From Arthrobacter pascens (GTDB lineage Bacteria > Actinomycetota > Actinomycetes > Actinomycetales > Micrococcaceae): 64,000 nucleotides of DNA. The stretch covers positions 248,001-312,000 of the forward strand of contig NZ_JAUSWY010000001.1 in NCBI RefSeq assembly GCF_030815585.1, read 5' to 3'. Under the pieces are notes generated by a model. It was not told the DNA's origin and did no database searches. It saw nothing but the letters and a program-made list of their open reading frames with translations. A program made the translations under genes and the position numbers. Below are positions 15,690 through 24,428 of this stretch, piece after piece. Position 1 is the first letter of the stretch; each line of letters begins with the position of its first letter.

Positions 15690-17707
15690 GCACGCAGCAC
15701 CGCCCGCCGTCGAACGCATCCGGAACAGCACCCGCCCCGAAAAGCAGTCCCGCCGTCGTCGAACGCATCCCCCGTCCGGCGGGCGGACCGGGGCGCGGCG
15801 GGCCGTTCGCGGGGATGAACGTCCCGGCCGAGAAGGCGATGAACTTCTGGCCGTCGGCCAAGCGGCTCCTGGGCACGCTGCGGCCGGAACGGGCCTGGTT
15901 GGTGCTGGTGCTGGCCATGGGAGTGGCCAGCGTGGCGCTCTCGGTGATCGGGCCGCGGCTGCTGGGCGAGGGCACCAACCTGATCTTCGCCGGCGTCGTG
16001 TCCAAGGATTTGCCCGCCGGGGTGAGCAAGGCGGATGTGATTGCGCAGCTGCGGGCGACGGGGCAGAACCAGCAGGCGGACATGCTGACTCCCATGGCGC
16101 TGACGCCTGGCGCGGGGATCGATTTCGCGGCGCTGTCCAATGTGCTGCTGTGGGCGCTGGTGCTGTACGTGCTGGCGTCGGTGTTTATGTGGGTGCAGGC
16201 GTATGTGCTCAACGGCGTGGTGCAGCGGACGGTGTTCGGGCTGCGGGAGCGGATCGAGGCGAAGATCAACCGGCTGCCGCTGCGGTATTTCGACTCCATC
16301 CAGCGCGGTGAGCTGCTGAGCCGGGTGACCAACGACGTCGACAACATCTCGCAGAGCCTGCAGCAGTCCATCAGCCAGGCGGTCACGTCGGTGCTGACGG
16401 TGGTGGGCGTGCTGGTGATGATGTTCATCCTCTCGCCCACGCTGGCGCTGATCGCGCTGGTGACCATTCCGCTGACGCTGGGGATCACGGCGCTGATCGC
16501 CAAGCGCTCGCAGAAGCTGTTTGTGGCGCAGTGGAAGCATACGGGGGAGCTGAACGGGCAGATCGAGGAGACGTACACCGGGCATGCGCTGGTGAAGGTG
16601 TTCGGCCGGCAGCAGGAGGTGGGGGAGCGGTTCCGGCAGAAGAACGTGGAGCTGTACGAGGCGAGCTTCGGTGCGCAGTTCATTTCCGGGCTGATCATGC
16701 CGGCCATGACGTTCATCGGGAACCTGGTGTACGTGGGGATCGCGGTGGTGGGCGGCCTGCAGGTGGCGTCCGGGGCGATGCAGCTGGGCGATGTTCAGGC
16801 GTTCATCCAGTACTCGCGGCAGTTCACCATGCCGCTGGCGCAGCTGGGGTCCATGGCCAACCTGCTGCAGTCCGGGGTGGCGTCGGCCGAGCGGGTGTTC
16901 TCGTTGTTGGATGAGGACGAGGAGTCTGTTGAGCCTGCCCCTTCCGCTGGGCCCGTGTTTGGGCGGGGGCGGCTGGTGTTCGAGGACGTGTCCTTCTCCT
17001 ACTCGCCGGACAAGCCGCTGATCTCTTCTCTGAGCTTGGTGGCCGAGCCGGGACAGACGGTGGCTATTGTCGGGCCCACCGGGGCGGGGAAGACCACGCT
17101 GGTGAACCTGATGATGCGGTTCTACGAGCTGGATGCGGGGCGGATAACGCTCGACGGCGTGGATGTCACCTCGGTGCCGCGGCGCGAGCTGCGCTCGCGG
17201 CTGGGCATGGTGCTGCAGGACACGTGGCTGTTCGGCGGAAGCATCCGGGACAACATCGCGTACGGCCGGCCTTCAGCTACCGAGGGCGAGATCCTGGAGG
17301 CGGCCCGGGCGACGTACGTGGACCGGTTCGTGCACTCCCTGCCGGAGGGGTACGACACGGTGCTGGATGACGAGGGTTCCAACGTGTCCGCCGGTGAGAA
17401 GCAGCTGCTGACGATTGCCCGGGCGTTCCTGGCGCGACCGTCGGTGCTGATCCTGGACGAGGCGACTTCTTCTGTGGACACCAGGACCGAGGTGCTGGTG
17501 CAGAAGGCGATGAGTGCCCTGAGGTCCGACCGGACGAGCCTCGTGATCGCGCACCGCCTGTCCACCATCCGCGATGCCGACCTCATCCTGGTGATGGAAG
17601 CCGGCCAGATCGTGGAGCAGGGAACGCACGCTTCATTGTTGGCCTCGGGCGGGGCGTACGCGCGGTTGTACGAGGCACAGTTCGCGGCGCCGGTGGCGGA
17701 GGTCTAA
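15686..17707 (+). CDS. ABC exporter subunit, catalytic partner
   Basis: 673 aa. An N-terminal cytosolic Pro-rich extension of about 50 residues, then six membrane helices interrupted after the first by an extra loop (near residues 105-155, IFAGVVSKDLPAG...GAGIDF) seen in long actinobacterial and Bacillus exporters. NBD: Walker A GPTGAGKTT, Walker B LILDEATSSVD and VIAHRLSTI are intact, whereas the signature is NVSAGEKQLL instead of LSGGQ. Together with the upstream subunit this makes one consensus site (this Walker A/B plus the partner's SGGQR) and one degenerate site. Codon choice stays high-GC throughout. Confidence 0.92.
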   Translation: MSTQHRPPSNASGTAPAPKSSPAVVERIPRPAGGPGRGGPFAGMNVPAEKAMNFWPSAKRLLGTLRPERAWLVLVLAMGVASVALSVIGPRLLGEGTNLIFAGVVSKDLPAGVSKADVIAQLRATGQNQQADMLTPMALTPGAGIDFAALSNVLLWALVLYVLASVFMWVQAYVLNGVVQRTVFGLRERIEAKINRLPLRYFDSIQRGELLSRVTNDVDNISQSLQQSISQAVTSVLTVVGVLVMMFILSPTLALIALVTIPLTLGITALIAKRSQKLFVAQWKHTGELNGQIEETYTGHALVKVFGRQQEVGERFRQKNVELYEASFGAQFISGLIMPAMTFIGNLVYVGIAVVGGLQVASGAMQLGDVQAFIQYSRQFTMPLAQLGSMANLLQSGVASAERVFSLLDEDEESVEPAPSAGPVFGRGRLVFEDVSFSYSPDKPLISSLSLVAEPGQTVAIVGPTGAGKTTLVNLMMRFYELDAGRITLDGVDVTSVPRRELRSRLGMVLQDTWLFGGSIRDNIAYGRPSATEGEILEAARATYVDRFVHSLPEGYDTVLDDEGSNVSAGEKQLLTIARAFLARPSVLILDEATSSVDTRTEVLVQKAMSALRSDRTSLVIAHRLSTIRDADLILVMEAGQIVEQGTHASLLASGGAYARLYEAQFAAPVAEV

Positions 17708-17826
17708 ATCTTTCGACCCAGCCACGTGTGACGTCGAGTCAGACGAAAGTATGGTTGAAATCTGCGACCTTCCCGAAATGCGCCCAGAAATGACGGTTTG
17801 GACCTATTCTGACGCTCTTTCGGCGA

Positions 17827-19428
17827 TCAACCTGACGTCAGGGCGGATGTACTTCTCCCGTCGATCCGTCGGTTCAGGTGCCATGGGTTGGTGTCCTGCA
17901 GGGCTTCGGGGAGGAGTTCCTGGGGGAGGTTCTGATATGCCACCGGGCGGAGGAAGCGGTTGACGGCAAGGGTTCCCACGGAGGTGGTGCGAGAGTCGGA
18001 GGTGGCGGGGAAGGGTCCGCCGTGGACCATGGCGTGGCCTACCTCGACGCCGGTGGGCCAGTCGTTGACGATGATCCGTCCTACCTTCTGCTCGAGGATG
18101 GGCAGCAGTTGGGCTGCCGTGGGGTAGTCGGCTTCAGTCAGTTGCAGGGAGGCGGTGAGCTGGCATTCGATGCGGCGGGCAGCTGCGAGAAGGTCTTCCA
18201 CGGAGCTGTAGCGGATGACCAGGGACGCGGCGCCGAAGATTTCCTCGTGCAGGACTTGGTTGTTGGTGAACTCTGTGACGCCAGCGCCGAAGATGGTGGG
18301 TGCCGGGGCGTTTTCGGTGCGACCGGGAGTGCCTTGGCCGATGAGCTGGACTCCGTCCGCGCTGCCGAGGTTTGTGGTGCCTTCGTTCCAGGATCTTGCG
18401 ATGCCTTCGGTGAGCATCGTCTGTCCGGAGGAGGCGGTAACGGCGCGGCCGACGGCGGCAGCGAGTTTGTCCCCTAGCTCGCCTTCAGGGGCGAACAGCA
18501 GGCCGGGCGAGGTGCAGAGCTGGCCGGATCGGCCCGTCACGGAATCGACGTACTGCTGGGCGAGGGCATCTATGTGTTCGACGTCCCCCTTGAGGGCGCC
18601 TTCGAAGACGAAGACGGGATTCAGCGAGGACATTTCCGCGTAGACAGGAATGGGCTCGGGCCGGCTTGCCGCGGTCCGCATCAGGGCGACGCCGCCAGCG
18701 CGGGAGCCGGTGAAGCCGACGGCCTTGATGTTGGGGTCGGCCACGAGCGCCTGGCCGATGCTGCTGCCGGGGCCGTAGATCAGGGCGAACACGCCGGGGT
18801 GCAGGCCTGCGTCCTTGACGGCTTTGGTGACAGCCTGGCCCACCAGTTCGCTGGTGCCGGGGTGGGCATTGTGTGCTTTGAAGACCACCGGGCACCCTGC
18901 GGCGAGGGCCGAGGTGGTGTCTCCGCCCGCCGTCGAGAAGGCCAACGGAAAGTTGCTGGCGCCGAATACGGCCACCGGGCCGAGCGGAATCTGGCGCTGG
19001 CGGATGTCAGCCCGGGGCAGAGGAGTGCGGTCAGGGATGGCGGAATCGATGCGGACCCCGCGGAAGTCCCCCTGCCGGACCACGTCGGCGAAGAGGCGCA
19101 GCTGGCCGGTGGTGCGGGCATGCTCGCCCTGCAGCAGGGCTGTGGGCAGCCCGGTTTCCTGGCCGGCGCGGATGATGAGTTCCTCCCCGATGGCTTCGAT
19201 GTTGTCAGCGATGGCTTCCAGGAACCCCGCGTGGGTTTCCGGGTCCAGGGTGCTGAAGGACGGGCAGGCCTCGGCCGCGGCAGCAGTGGCAGTCTTGAGC
19301 TGTTCTTCGGTGAGCAGAGTGTAGGTGGGTTCCAGCGACTGGTTGGTGGCCGGGTTGAGGCCGAAGGTGGTCCTGCCTTGGCCAGCGACGGGCTGCCCGG
19401 CAATAAGTGAATGTCCTGTAAGCGGCAC
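17827..19428 (-). CDS. Alpha-ketoglutaric semialdehyde dehydrogenase (ALDH family)
   Basis: 533 aa, longer than most ALDHs, as is usual for the 2,5-dioxovalerate dehydrogenase group, which oxidises alpha-ketoglutaric semialdehyde to 2-oxoglutarate with NAD(P)+. Features: PLGPVAVFGASNFPLAFS near residues 148-166, VVFKAHNAHPGTSELV near 181 (K in the cofactor site), GFTGSRAGG near 238-246, general base E265 in VYAEMSSLNPVF and nucleophile C305 in SGQLCTSPG. It is the last gene of the sugar-acid cluster on the minus strand, 76 bp downstream of the permease, and would complete the pathway started by the two dehydratases on the plus strand. Confidence 0.88.
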   Translation of the reverse strand: MPLTGHSLIAGQPVAGQGRTTFGLNPATNQSLEPTYTLLTEEQLKTATAAAAEACPSFSTLDPETHAGFLEAIADNIEAIGEELIIRAGQETGLPTALLQGEHARTTGQLRLFADVVRQGDFRGVRIDSAIPDRTPLPRADIRQRQIPLGPVAVFGASNFPLAFSTAGGDTTSALAAGCPVVFKAHNAHPGTSELVGQAVTKAVKDAGLHPGVFALIYGPGSSIGQALVADPNIKAVGFTGSRAGGVALMRTAASRPEPIPVYAEMSSLNPVFVFEGALKGDVEHIDALAQQYVDSVTGRSGQLCTSPGLLFAPEGELGDKLAAAVGRAVTASSGQTMLTEGIARSWNEGTTNLGSADGVQLIGQGTPGRTENAPAPTIFGAGVTEFTNNQVLHEEIFGAASLVIRYSSVEDLLAAARRIECQLTASLQLTEADYPTAAQLLPILEQKVGRIIVNDWPTGVEVGHAMVHGGPFPATSDSRTTSVGTLAVNRFLRPVAYQNLPQELLPEALQDTNPWHLNRRIDGRSTSALTSG

Positions 19429-19504
19429 AGTGGTTCCTAGGGATATTGGCGGATATGGGGAGGGCGGGTGCCGGAGAACCGATGATGACAGTTGCCGCTG
19501 CCGG

Positions 19505-20410
19505 TCATCCTTTGACGGCTCCTGCGCTCAGCCCTTGGACCAGGAATTTTTGGACGTAGGCGAAGAGCAGCACCACGGGGATGATGGCGATGACACCGCC
19601 TGCGGCCAGGGCGCCGAAATCGGCTCCGAATTCGCCAAGCAGGTAGCTGAGACCGACGGGAACGGTGAATTGATCCTGGCTGCTGATGAACATGATGGCG
19701 AAGAGGAAATTGTTCCAAGCGCTAATGAAAGCGAACGAACCAACGGCAACGATTCCGGGTTTCAGGAGCGGCAGCACCACAAGCCGGAATGCCTGGATGC
19801 GGGTGCAGCCGTCCACCCAGGCAGCTTCTTCCAGTTCCATTGGAACGTTCCTGATGAAGCCTGACATCAGTATCAGAGACAGCGGCAGGTGAAAGACCGT
19901 GTCCGAAATAATGAGGCTCCACAGGCTGTCGGTGAGGCCGACCGAGTTGAAGATCTCGAAGAGCGGGATGAGCATCATGGCTCCGGGCACGAACTGGGTG
20001 CAGAGCATGGCTACCAGGAACAGTGCCTTGCCGCGGAACTTGAATCGTGCCAGAGCGTAGCCGCCCAGCAGTGCGATGACTGTGGACGTGAGGAGGCTCA
20101 TGACGGCGACGAAGAGACTGTTTTTGAAGTAGATGCCGAATCCGGACCCGTTCCATACAGTCTCGAAATGCTCGAATGTGATCGGCCACAGGACCAGAGA
20201 TGTTGACCCTGAGGGGCGGAATGCGAACAGCAGCATCCAGTAGAACGGTATGAGCGTGAAGATGAGGAACAGAGCCAGCGGCACGTAGGTCAGGACCCTA
20301 TCGATGCGACGGGCACGCTTCTTCAGGGGGCTGAGTGGCCGTTCTATTGGCTCGCCGCGGTCCGCTGTCTGTGAGCGGGTTGGCGTTGTTTGGGGAAGCA
20401 AGGAGGTCAT
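19505..20410 (-). CDS. Carbohydrate ABC permease, MalG type
   Basis: 301 aa inner-membrane permease with six helices. A basic cytosolic N-terminus of about 35 residues precedes VLTYVPLALFLIFTLIPFYWMLLFAF. The EAA loop that contacts the ATPase reads LEEAAWVDGCTRIQAFRLVVLPLLKPG near residues 198-222. It ends with a KFLVQGLSAGAVKG tail typical of the MalG/UgpE group. It overlaps the upstream permease by four bases. No ATPase gene is present in the cluster, so a shared MsmK/MalK-type ATPase encoded elsewhere is expected. Confidence 0.92.
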   Translation of the reverse strand: MTSLLPQTTPTRSQTADRGEPIERPLSPLKKRARRIDRVLTYVPLALFLIFTLIPFYWMLLFAFRPSGSTSLVLWPITFEHFETVWNGSGFGIYFKNSLFVAVMSLLTSTVIALLGGYALARFKFRGKALFLVAMLCTQFVPGAMMLIPLFEIFNSVGLTDSLWSLIISDTVFHLPLSLILMSGFIRNVPMELEEAAWVDGCTRIQAFRLVVLPLLKPGIVAVGSFAFISAWNNFLFAIMFISSQDQFTVPVGLSYLLGEFGADFGALAAGGVIAIIPVVLLFAYVQKFLVQGLSAGAVKG

Positions 20411-21336
20411 TTGTCATCCTCTTTGGACTTGGTGATGCGCAGGTAGACCAGCGAGAAGAAGGTCAGGATCATGAAGGCCACCACTGTCAGTGCCGAGCCG
20501 TAGCCGAAGTCACGGTCATGGATGGCTGTTTGCGCGACGTACAGGGGCAACGTGGTGGTGGCGCCGGCAGGTCCGCCGCCCGTAAGCGTGTACAGCAAGT
20601 CAACGTTGTTGAACTCCCATACCGCCCGAAGCAGGGTTGCGATGACCACTGCCTGCCGTATGTGGGGCCAGGTAATTGACAGGAACTTCCGTAATGTTCC
20701 TGCTCCGTCGACATCTGCGGATTCGTAGAGTTCAAGGGACACCGATTGGAGGTCGGCCAGGATAAGGATCGCGAAAAAGGGTATGCCTTTCCACATCTCG
20801 GCGAGGACCACGGCCCAGAACGTTGTTCCGCTGCCGGAAAGGAGCGACACGCCATACTCTCCGATGCCGATGTCCGCGAGGTAGCGGCCGATCCCCGTTG
20901 ATGGGTTGTAGATCAGGATCCAGATTGTGGTGGTGAGGATGCCGGAAACGGCCCAGGGAGAGAAGACGAGCGAGCGGGCGAGGGCCCGGCCAATGAACGT
21001 TTTGTTGATCAGCAGTGCCAGTGCCAACCCAAAGATGAACTGCAGTCCAACCTCCACCACCACCCACTGGAGAGTGAAGGTGAGGCTGCGCCAGAAAAGG
21101 GGGTCAGCACCCATGGCCACGAAGTTGTCTTGGCCGGCGAAGCCGTCATTCCACGGCTGCGTGACGTTTGAGTGCTGGAGGCTGTAGTAGAAGACACTGC
21201 CTACGGGGTAGACCAGGAACACCAGCGTTAGTACCGCTGCCGGCCCGATCAGAAAGTAGGGGTAGAGGCGGCGGAGCCTTGCGTTGTTTTTTCGCTGCAG
21301 CGGTTTCGCCGCACGATGGGGGGCTATGACAGACAT
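20407..21336 (-). CDS. Carbohydrate ABC permease, MalF type
   Basis: 309 aa. Start at MSVIAPHRAAK is chosen; the longer frame overlaps the binding-protein gene end and has no homology. Six helices, first YFLIGPAAVLTLVFLVYPVGSVFYYS. The coupling loop is LYESADVDGAGTLRKFLSITWPHIRQ near residues 206-231. It partners the MalG-type permease (four-base overlap downstream) and the lipoprotein receptor encoded immediately upstream. The likely substrate is a sugar acid or uronate oligomer, from the neighbouring dehydratases (inference). Confidence 0.92.
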   Translation of the reverse strand: MSVIAPHRAAKPLQRKNNARLRRLYPYFLIGPAAVLTLVFLVYPVGSVFYYSLQHSNVTQPWNDGFAGQDNFVAMGADPLFWRSLTFTLQWVVVEVGLQFIFGLALALLINKTFIGRALARSLVFSPWAVSGILTTTIWILIYNPSTGIGRYLADIGIGEYGVSLLSGSGTTFWAVVLAEMWKGIPFFAILILADLQSVSLELYESADVDGAGTLRKFLSITWPHIRQAVVIATLLRAVWEFNNVDLLYTLTGGGPAGATTTLPLYVAQTAIHDRDFGYGSALTVVAFMILTFFSLVYLRITKSKEDDK

Positions 21337-21344
21337 GGGCGTCG

Positions 21345-22688
21345 CTACTTCTTCATGTATTTTTGTTGCGCCTTGGTGAGCTTTTCGGCAGATTGGGTCA
21401 GGAATTCCTTGACTGAAAGCTGTTTCTGCAGAACACGCTGCCATTCAGGAAGCATCTCAGTGGTGGTGATGGAGTTGAACTCCGGCAGGTAAAACGGTTG
21501 TTCCAGCACGACCGCGTCTTTGTTTTCGACTGCCTTAATGGAGGTCAGCATGGCGGGGTTTTCGGTGACCCAGGGTTCCTTCGCGACCTCGAGGTTGCCG
21601 GGGAGATAACCGGATTTCTGTGCCCAGAAGCTGTTGCCCTCCACGCTCATGGTGTATTCAAGGAACTTCCAGGCAGCTTCCTTGTGCTTGCTGGCCTCGA
21701 ACATGGCAAAGCCCGTGGTCATACGCCCTGACAGCACAGACTTGCCCGACTTTGACGGGAACGGTGCCACCGCTGCTACCTTCTCGGCTCCGAGGGCGGC
21801 GACGTGGGTGGGGTACGAACCGATGCTGTGACTGAGCATGGCAGCTCCGCCCGCCCCGAACTGGGCCACCATCGTTTTGAAGTCAGCCGTCAGGTCACTC
21901 TCCGCGGTGTCCTTGCCGTAGAGGTCCACATAGTCCTCAGCTGCGGCCACGACTGCAGGATCGTTCAGTGTTGATGCGCCGTCTTCCCGGAAGAAAGTGT
22001 CGACCCCGGCCTGCGGATAGACCATCTGGACAAACTGCGAGAAGAAACCATTTCCACCGCGCAGGGTGTAGCCAAACTTTCCGGTTGACTTGTCTGTGAG
22101 CTTGTCCGCTGCGGCGTAGAAGTCGTCCCAGGAAGCAGGAGCGGACAGGCCTGCGTTCTTGAAGAAGTCCGACCGGTAATAGATGACGTCCGCCAAGCTG
22201 GTGGCCGGCGTCAGGTAGAGCTTGCCGTCCGGGGATGCCGCCTTCGACGACTTGGTCATTGCGGGCGAAATCTTCTCGTCCCAGCCGCCGTCAAACTTCT
22301 CGTCCAGCGGTGCCAGCGCTTTCTGGGCTACAAGCGCGGAAATGTCCGATGCCTTGGGTGTAATGATGTCCGGTGTCGCCTTTGTGGCGATCGCCGTGCT
22401 GATCTTCTGCATGTAAGAGTCCGTCGGGAGTCCCAGGTAGTTGACCTTGATGGACGGGTTCTTTTCTTCGAACATGCTGATCAGTTTCTTGAGGTTTTCC
22501 GTGCGCTCGGGGCGGGTGTCTGTGTCCCAAAGTTCCAGGACAACATCGCCCCCTTCCGCGCCGGAGCTGTCCGTGCCCGTCCCGCAGGCACCCAACCCCA
22601 GTGCCGCCGTTATTATGGCAGCGACTCCGACCAGGGTCCCGCCACGGCGGTTCCTTTTGAGCGACGGTCCCTTGTTCTTACGCATCAT
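21345..22688 (-). CDS. Extracellular sugar-binding lipoprotein (ABC importer)
   Basis: 447 aa family-1 solute-binding protein. A basic N-terminus, hydrophobic core VGVAAIITAALGLGACG with the lipobox LGAC (Cys near residue 35), then the mature domain VVLELWDTDTRPERTENLKKLISMFEEKNPSIKVNYLGLP. Typical later motifs are YYRSDFFKNAGLSAPASWDDFYAAADKLT and HKEAAWKFLEYTMS. Two ATGs occur in tandem (22688 and 22685) after GAGAGGAACG. First gene of the minus-strand operon, divergent from the GntR regulator across a 125-bp operator region. Confidence 0.93.
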   Translation of the reverse strand: MMRKNKGPSLKRNRRGGTLVGVAAIITAALGLGACGTGTDSSGAEGGDVVLELWDTDTRPERTENLKKLISMFEEKNPSIKVNYLGLPTDSYMQKISTAIATKATPDIITPKASDISALVAQKALAPLDEKFDGGWDEKISPAMTKSSKAASPDGKLYLTPATSLADVIYYRSDFFKNAGLSAPASWDDFYAAADKLTDKSTGKFGYTLRGGNGFFSQFVQMVYPQAGVDTFFREDGASTLNDPAVVAAAEDYVDLYGKDTAESDLTADFKTMVAQFGAGGAAMLSHSIGSYPTHVAALGAEKVAAVAPFPSKSGKSVLSGRMTTGFAMFEASKHKEAAWKFLEYTMSVEGNSFWAQKSGYLPGNLEVAKEPWVTENPAMLTSIKAVENKDAVVLEQPFYLPEFNSITTTEMLPEWQRVLQKQLSVKEFLTQSAEKLTKAQQKYMKK

Positions 22689-22758
22689 TGCGTTCCTCTC
22701 AATGGATAAAGCGGGTCAATGGATTAGCGGGAATGATCCCGGTCCGGCCCTTCTCGTA

Positions 22759-22793
22759 CATCATATACTACATATGATGTTCATGATATGATG
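22759..22793. promoter_or_regulatory. Three-half-site operator for FadR-type regulator
   Basis: CATCATAT (22759-22766), ATATGATG (22772-22779) and a further ATATGATG (22786-22793) lie between divergent importer and GntR genes. The first two form a perfect inverted repeat with a 5-base spacer. The layout suits autoregulation and control of both directions by the adjacent GntR protein (inference). Confidence 0.7.
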
Positions 22794-22815
22794 TTTTTGT
22801 CGAAAGGAAATTATT

Positions 22816-23481
22816 GTGAGTACGCAATCCATGGGCGGGGCGTTGCTGCCGACGGCGTCCAGGACCAACCTCGTTGTTGAGGCCCTCCGGCGCTCGATTC
22901 TGACTGGTGAGCTAGCCGCCGGGCAGGCTTTGGTGGAGACCGAACTGGCTCGTCATTTTGGCATTTCCAAAACTCCGGTCAGGGAAGCGCTTAAGACTCT
23001 GGCTGGGGCGGGCCTGGTATCGATGAGCGATTACAAGGGCGCTACGGTGCGCGTTGTTGATGAGGAAATGGCAACCAGCATCTTCGATGTGCGCTCCTTG
23101 CTGGAGCCCGTTGCGGTTGCGCGAACCGTCGAGCGTGGCTTCGACGTGGTGCGGGCGCAGGAGGCCCTTGACCGGGCAGCGGAAGCCAGGGATGAAGCGG
23201 AACGTAGCTTGGCAAACCGTGATTTCCACCAGTTGCTGTACTCAAACAGCGGCAACACAGTTCTTACGCAGATGCTTGACGGGCTGCGGGAGCAAACGGC
23301 CCTCATTTCGGCGAACGCCTGGATTAAGCAGCACTCCTGGGAGGAAGAAGCGGCCGAGCACGCTGAAATCCTTGCCGCGGCACGAAGCGGTGACGCAGGC
23401 AAAACGGCGGAACTGGTACTCCATCACATTCGCAGTTTCGCCGCCCGCGCGGTCGGACAGATCGCTAAGGGGCAATCATGA
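22816..23481 (+). CDS. GntR-family regulator, FadR subfamily (FCD domain)
   Basis: 221 aa. Winged HTH: NLVVEALRRSILTGELAAGQALVETELARHFGISKTPVREALKTLAGAGLVSMSDYKGATVR near residues 16-78. The FCD ligand domain follows with FDVRSLLEPVAVARTVERG, RDFHQLLYSNSGN (metal-binding Asp and His) and C-terminal HHIRSFAARAVG. FCD regulators commonly bind carboxylic acids, consistent with a sugar-acid inducer. GTG start with GAAAGGAAA upstream. It overlaps the DapA-family gene by four bases, so regulator and enzymes are co-transcribed. Confidence 0.92.
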   Translation: MSTQSMGGALLPTASRTNLVVEALRRSILTGELAAGQALVETELARHFGISKTPVREALKTLAGAGLVSMSDYKGATVRVVDEEMATSIFDVRSLLEPVAVARTVERGFDVVRAQEALDRAAEARDEAERSLANRDFHQLLYSNSGNTVLTQMLDGLREQTALISANAWIKQHSWEEEAAEHAEILAAARSGDAGKTAELVLHHIRSFAARAVGQIAKGQS

Positions 23482-24428
23482 CCTTCTCCCACCTGAGGTC
23501 TGCTTTAGCGGACGTCGTGGCAATTCCAGTGACGCCATACAAGAACGGCGCTGTGGACCTTTCCACATTCAAGATCCTTTTGCGCCGGCTGATCGACAAC
23601 GGTGTCACCACCATCACCCCGAATGGGAATACCAGCGAGTTCTATGCGCTAACAGCAGCTGAACGCAGGCTGCTGATCGAGGCATCTTCCGAGGCCGCCG
23701 GGGATGAGGCGACGCTTCTCCTTGGCGTGGGTCATGACATCCAGACGGCCATCACGGACGTGCGCCTTGGCAGGGATGCAGGCATTCCCATGGCCATGAT
23801 CCACCAGCCCACCCATCCACATATTTCAGCCGCAGGCTGGGTGGAGTACCACGCCGAGATCGCCTCCGCTGTCCCGGAAACGGCCTTCGTCCTGTACATC
23901 CGCAACGAATGGGTAACTGCGCCCATGCTGGTCGAGCTGTCTGATCGGTGCCCGAATATCATTGGAATTAAATACGCAGTGCCCGATCCAACTCAGTTCG
24001 CACGGATCCGGGACCTGGCCGGCGCCGACCGCTTCGTCTGGATTGCCGGCCTGGCCGAACCCTACGCCCTTTCCTACGCTGCCCACGGGGCCACGGGATT
24101 CACTTCGGGACTCGTCAACGTCAATCCGGAACTTTCGCTTGCCCTCCGTGACGCCCTACGCAATGGAAACTATTCATTGGCCGGGTCGCTGCTGGCGCGG
24201 ATTTCCAGGTTTGAGGAAATGCGCGCCGAACACCGGTCGGCCAACAACGTCAGCGTGGTCAAGGAAGCCCTCGCGCAGCTGGACCTTTGTGACAGATCCA
24301 TCAGACCGCCCAGCCGCGAAGTTGACGATTCGGACAGGACCGAAATCGCGGAGATCCTTGCAGACTGGGCAACCAGCCACAACCTCCTCGCAACTCCCCG
24401 GCCCTCGGAAAAGACAGTGGTCACATGA
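23478..24428 (+). CDS. DapA-family lyase/dehydratase for a 2-keto-3-deoxy sugar acid
   Basis: 316 aa TIM-barrel of the dihydrodipicolinate synthase family. Schiff-base Lys165 is in IIGIKYAVPD, and Tyr140 is in FVLYIRNEW. The GNTSEF box at about 50-55 replaces the GTTGE of true DapA, so it is not a lysine-pathway enzyme. In this context (enolase-superfamily dehydratase downstream, ketoglutaric semialdehyde dehydrogenase in the same cluster) it most likely converts a 2-keto-3-deoxy (or 5-keto-4-deoxy) sugar acid to alpha-ketoglutaric semialdehyde, as KdgD or the arabonate/xylonate-pathway dehydratase does. An aldolase role cannot be excluded. Overlaps both neighbours by four bases. Confidence 0.85.
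   Translation: MTFSHLRSALADVVAIPVTPYKNGAVDLSTFKILLRRLIDNGVTTITPNGNTSEFYALTAAERRLLIEASSEAAGDEATLLLGVGHDIQTAITDVRLGRDAGIPMAMIHQPTHPHISAAGWVEYHAEIASAVPETAFVLYIRNEWVTAPMLVELSDRCPNIIGIKYAVPDPTQFARIRDLAGADRFVWIAGLAEPYALSYAAHGATGFTSGLVNVNPELSLALRDALRNGNYSLAGSLLARISRFEEMRAEHRSANNVSVVKEALAQLDLCDRSIRPPSREVDDSDRTEIAEILADWATSHNLLATPRPSEKTVVT

Noticed and set aside
14334..16716. Long minus-strand open frames across the ABC exporter genes
   Set aside because: His/Gln/Asp-rich shadows of GC-rich coding DNA on the other strand; no protein families recognised.
17751..17963. Small plus-strand gene after the ABC exporter
   Set aside because: It overlaps the dehydrogenase gene antisense and turns glycine/proline-rich; only the first 25 residues are free, with no ribosome site.
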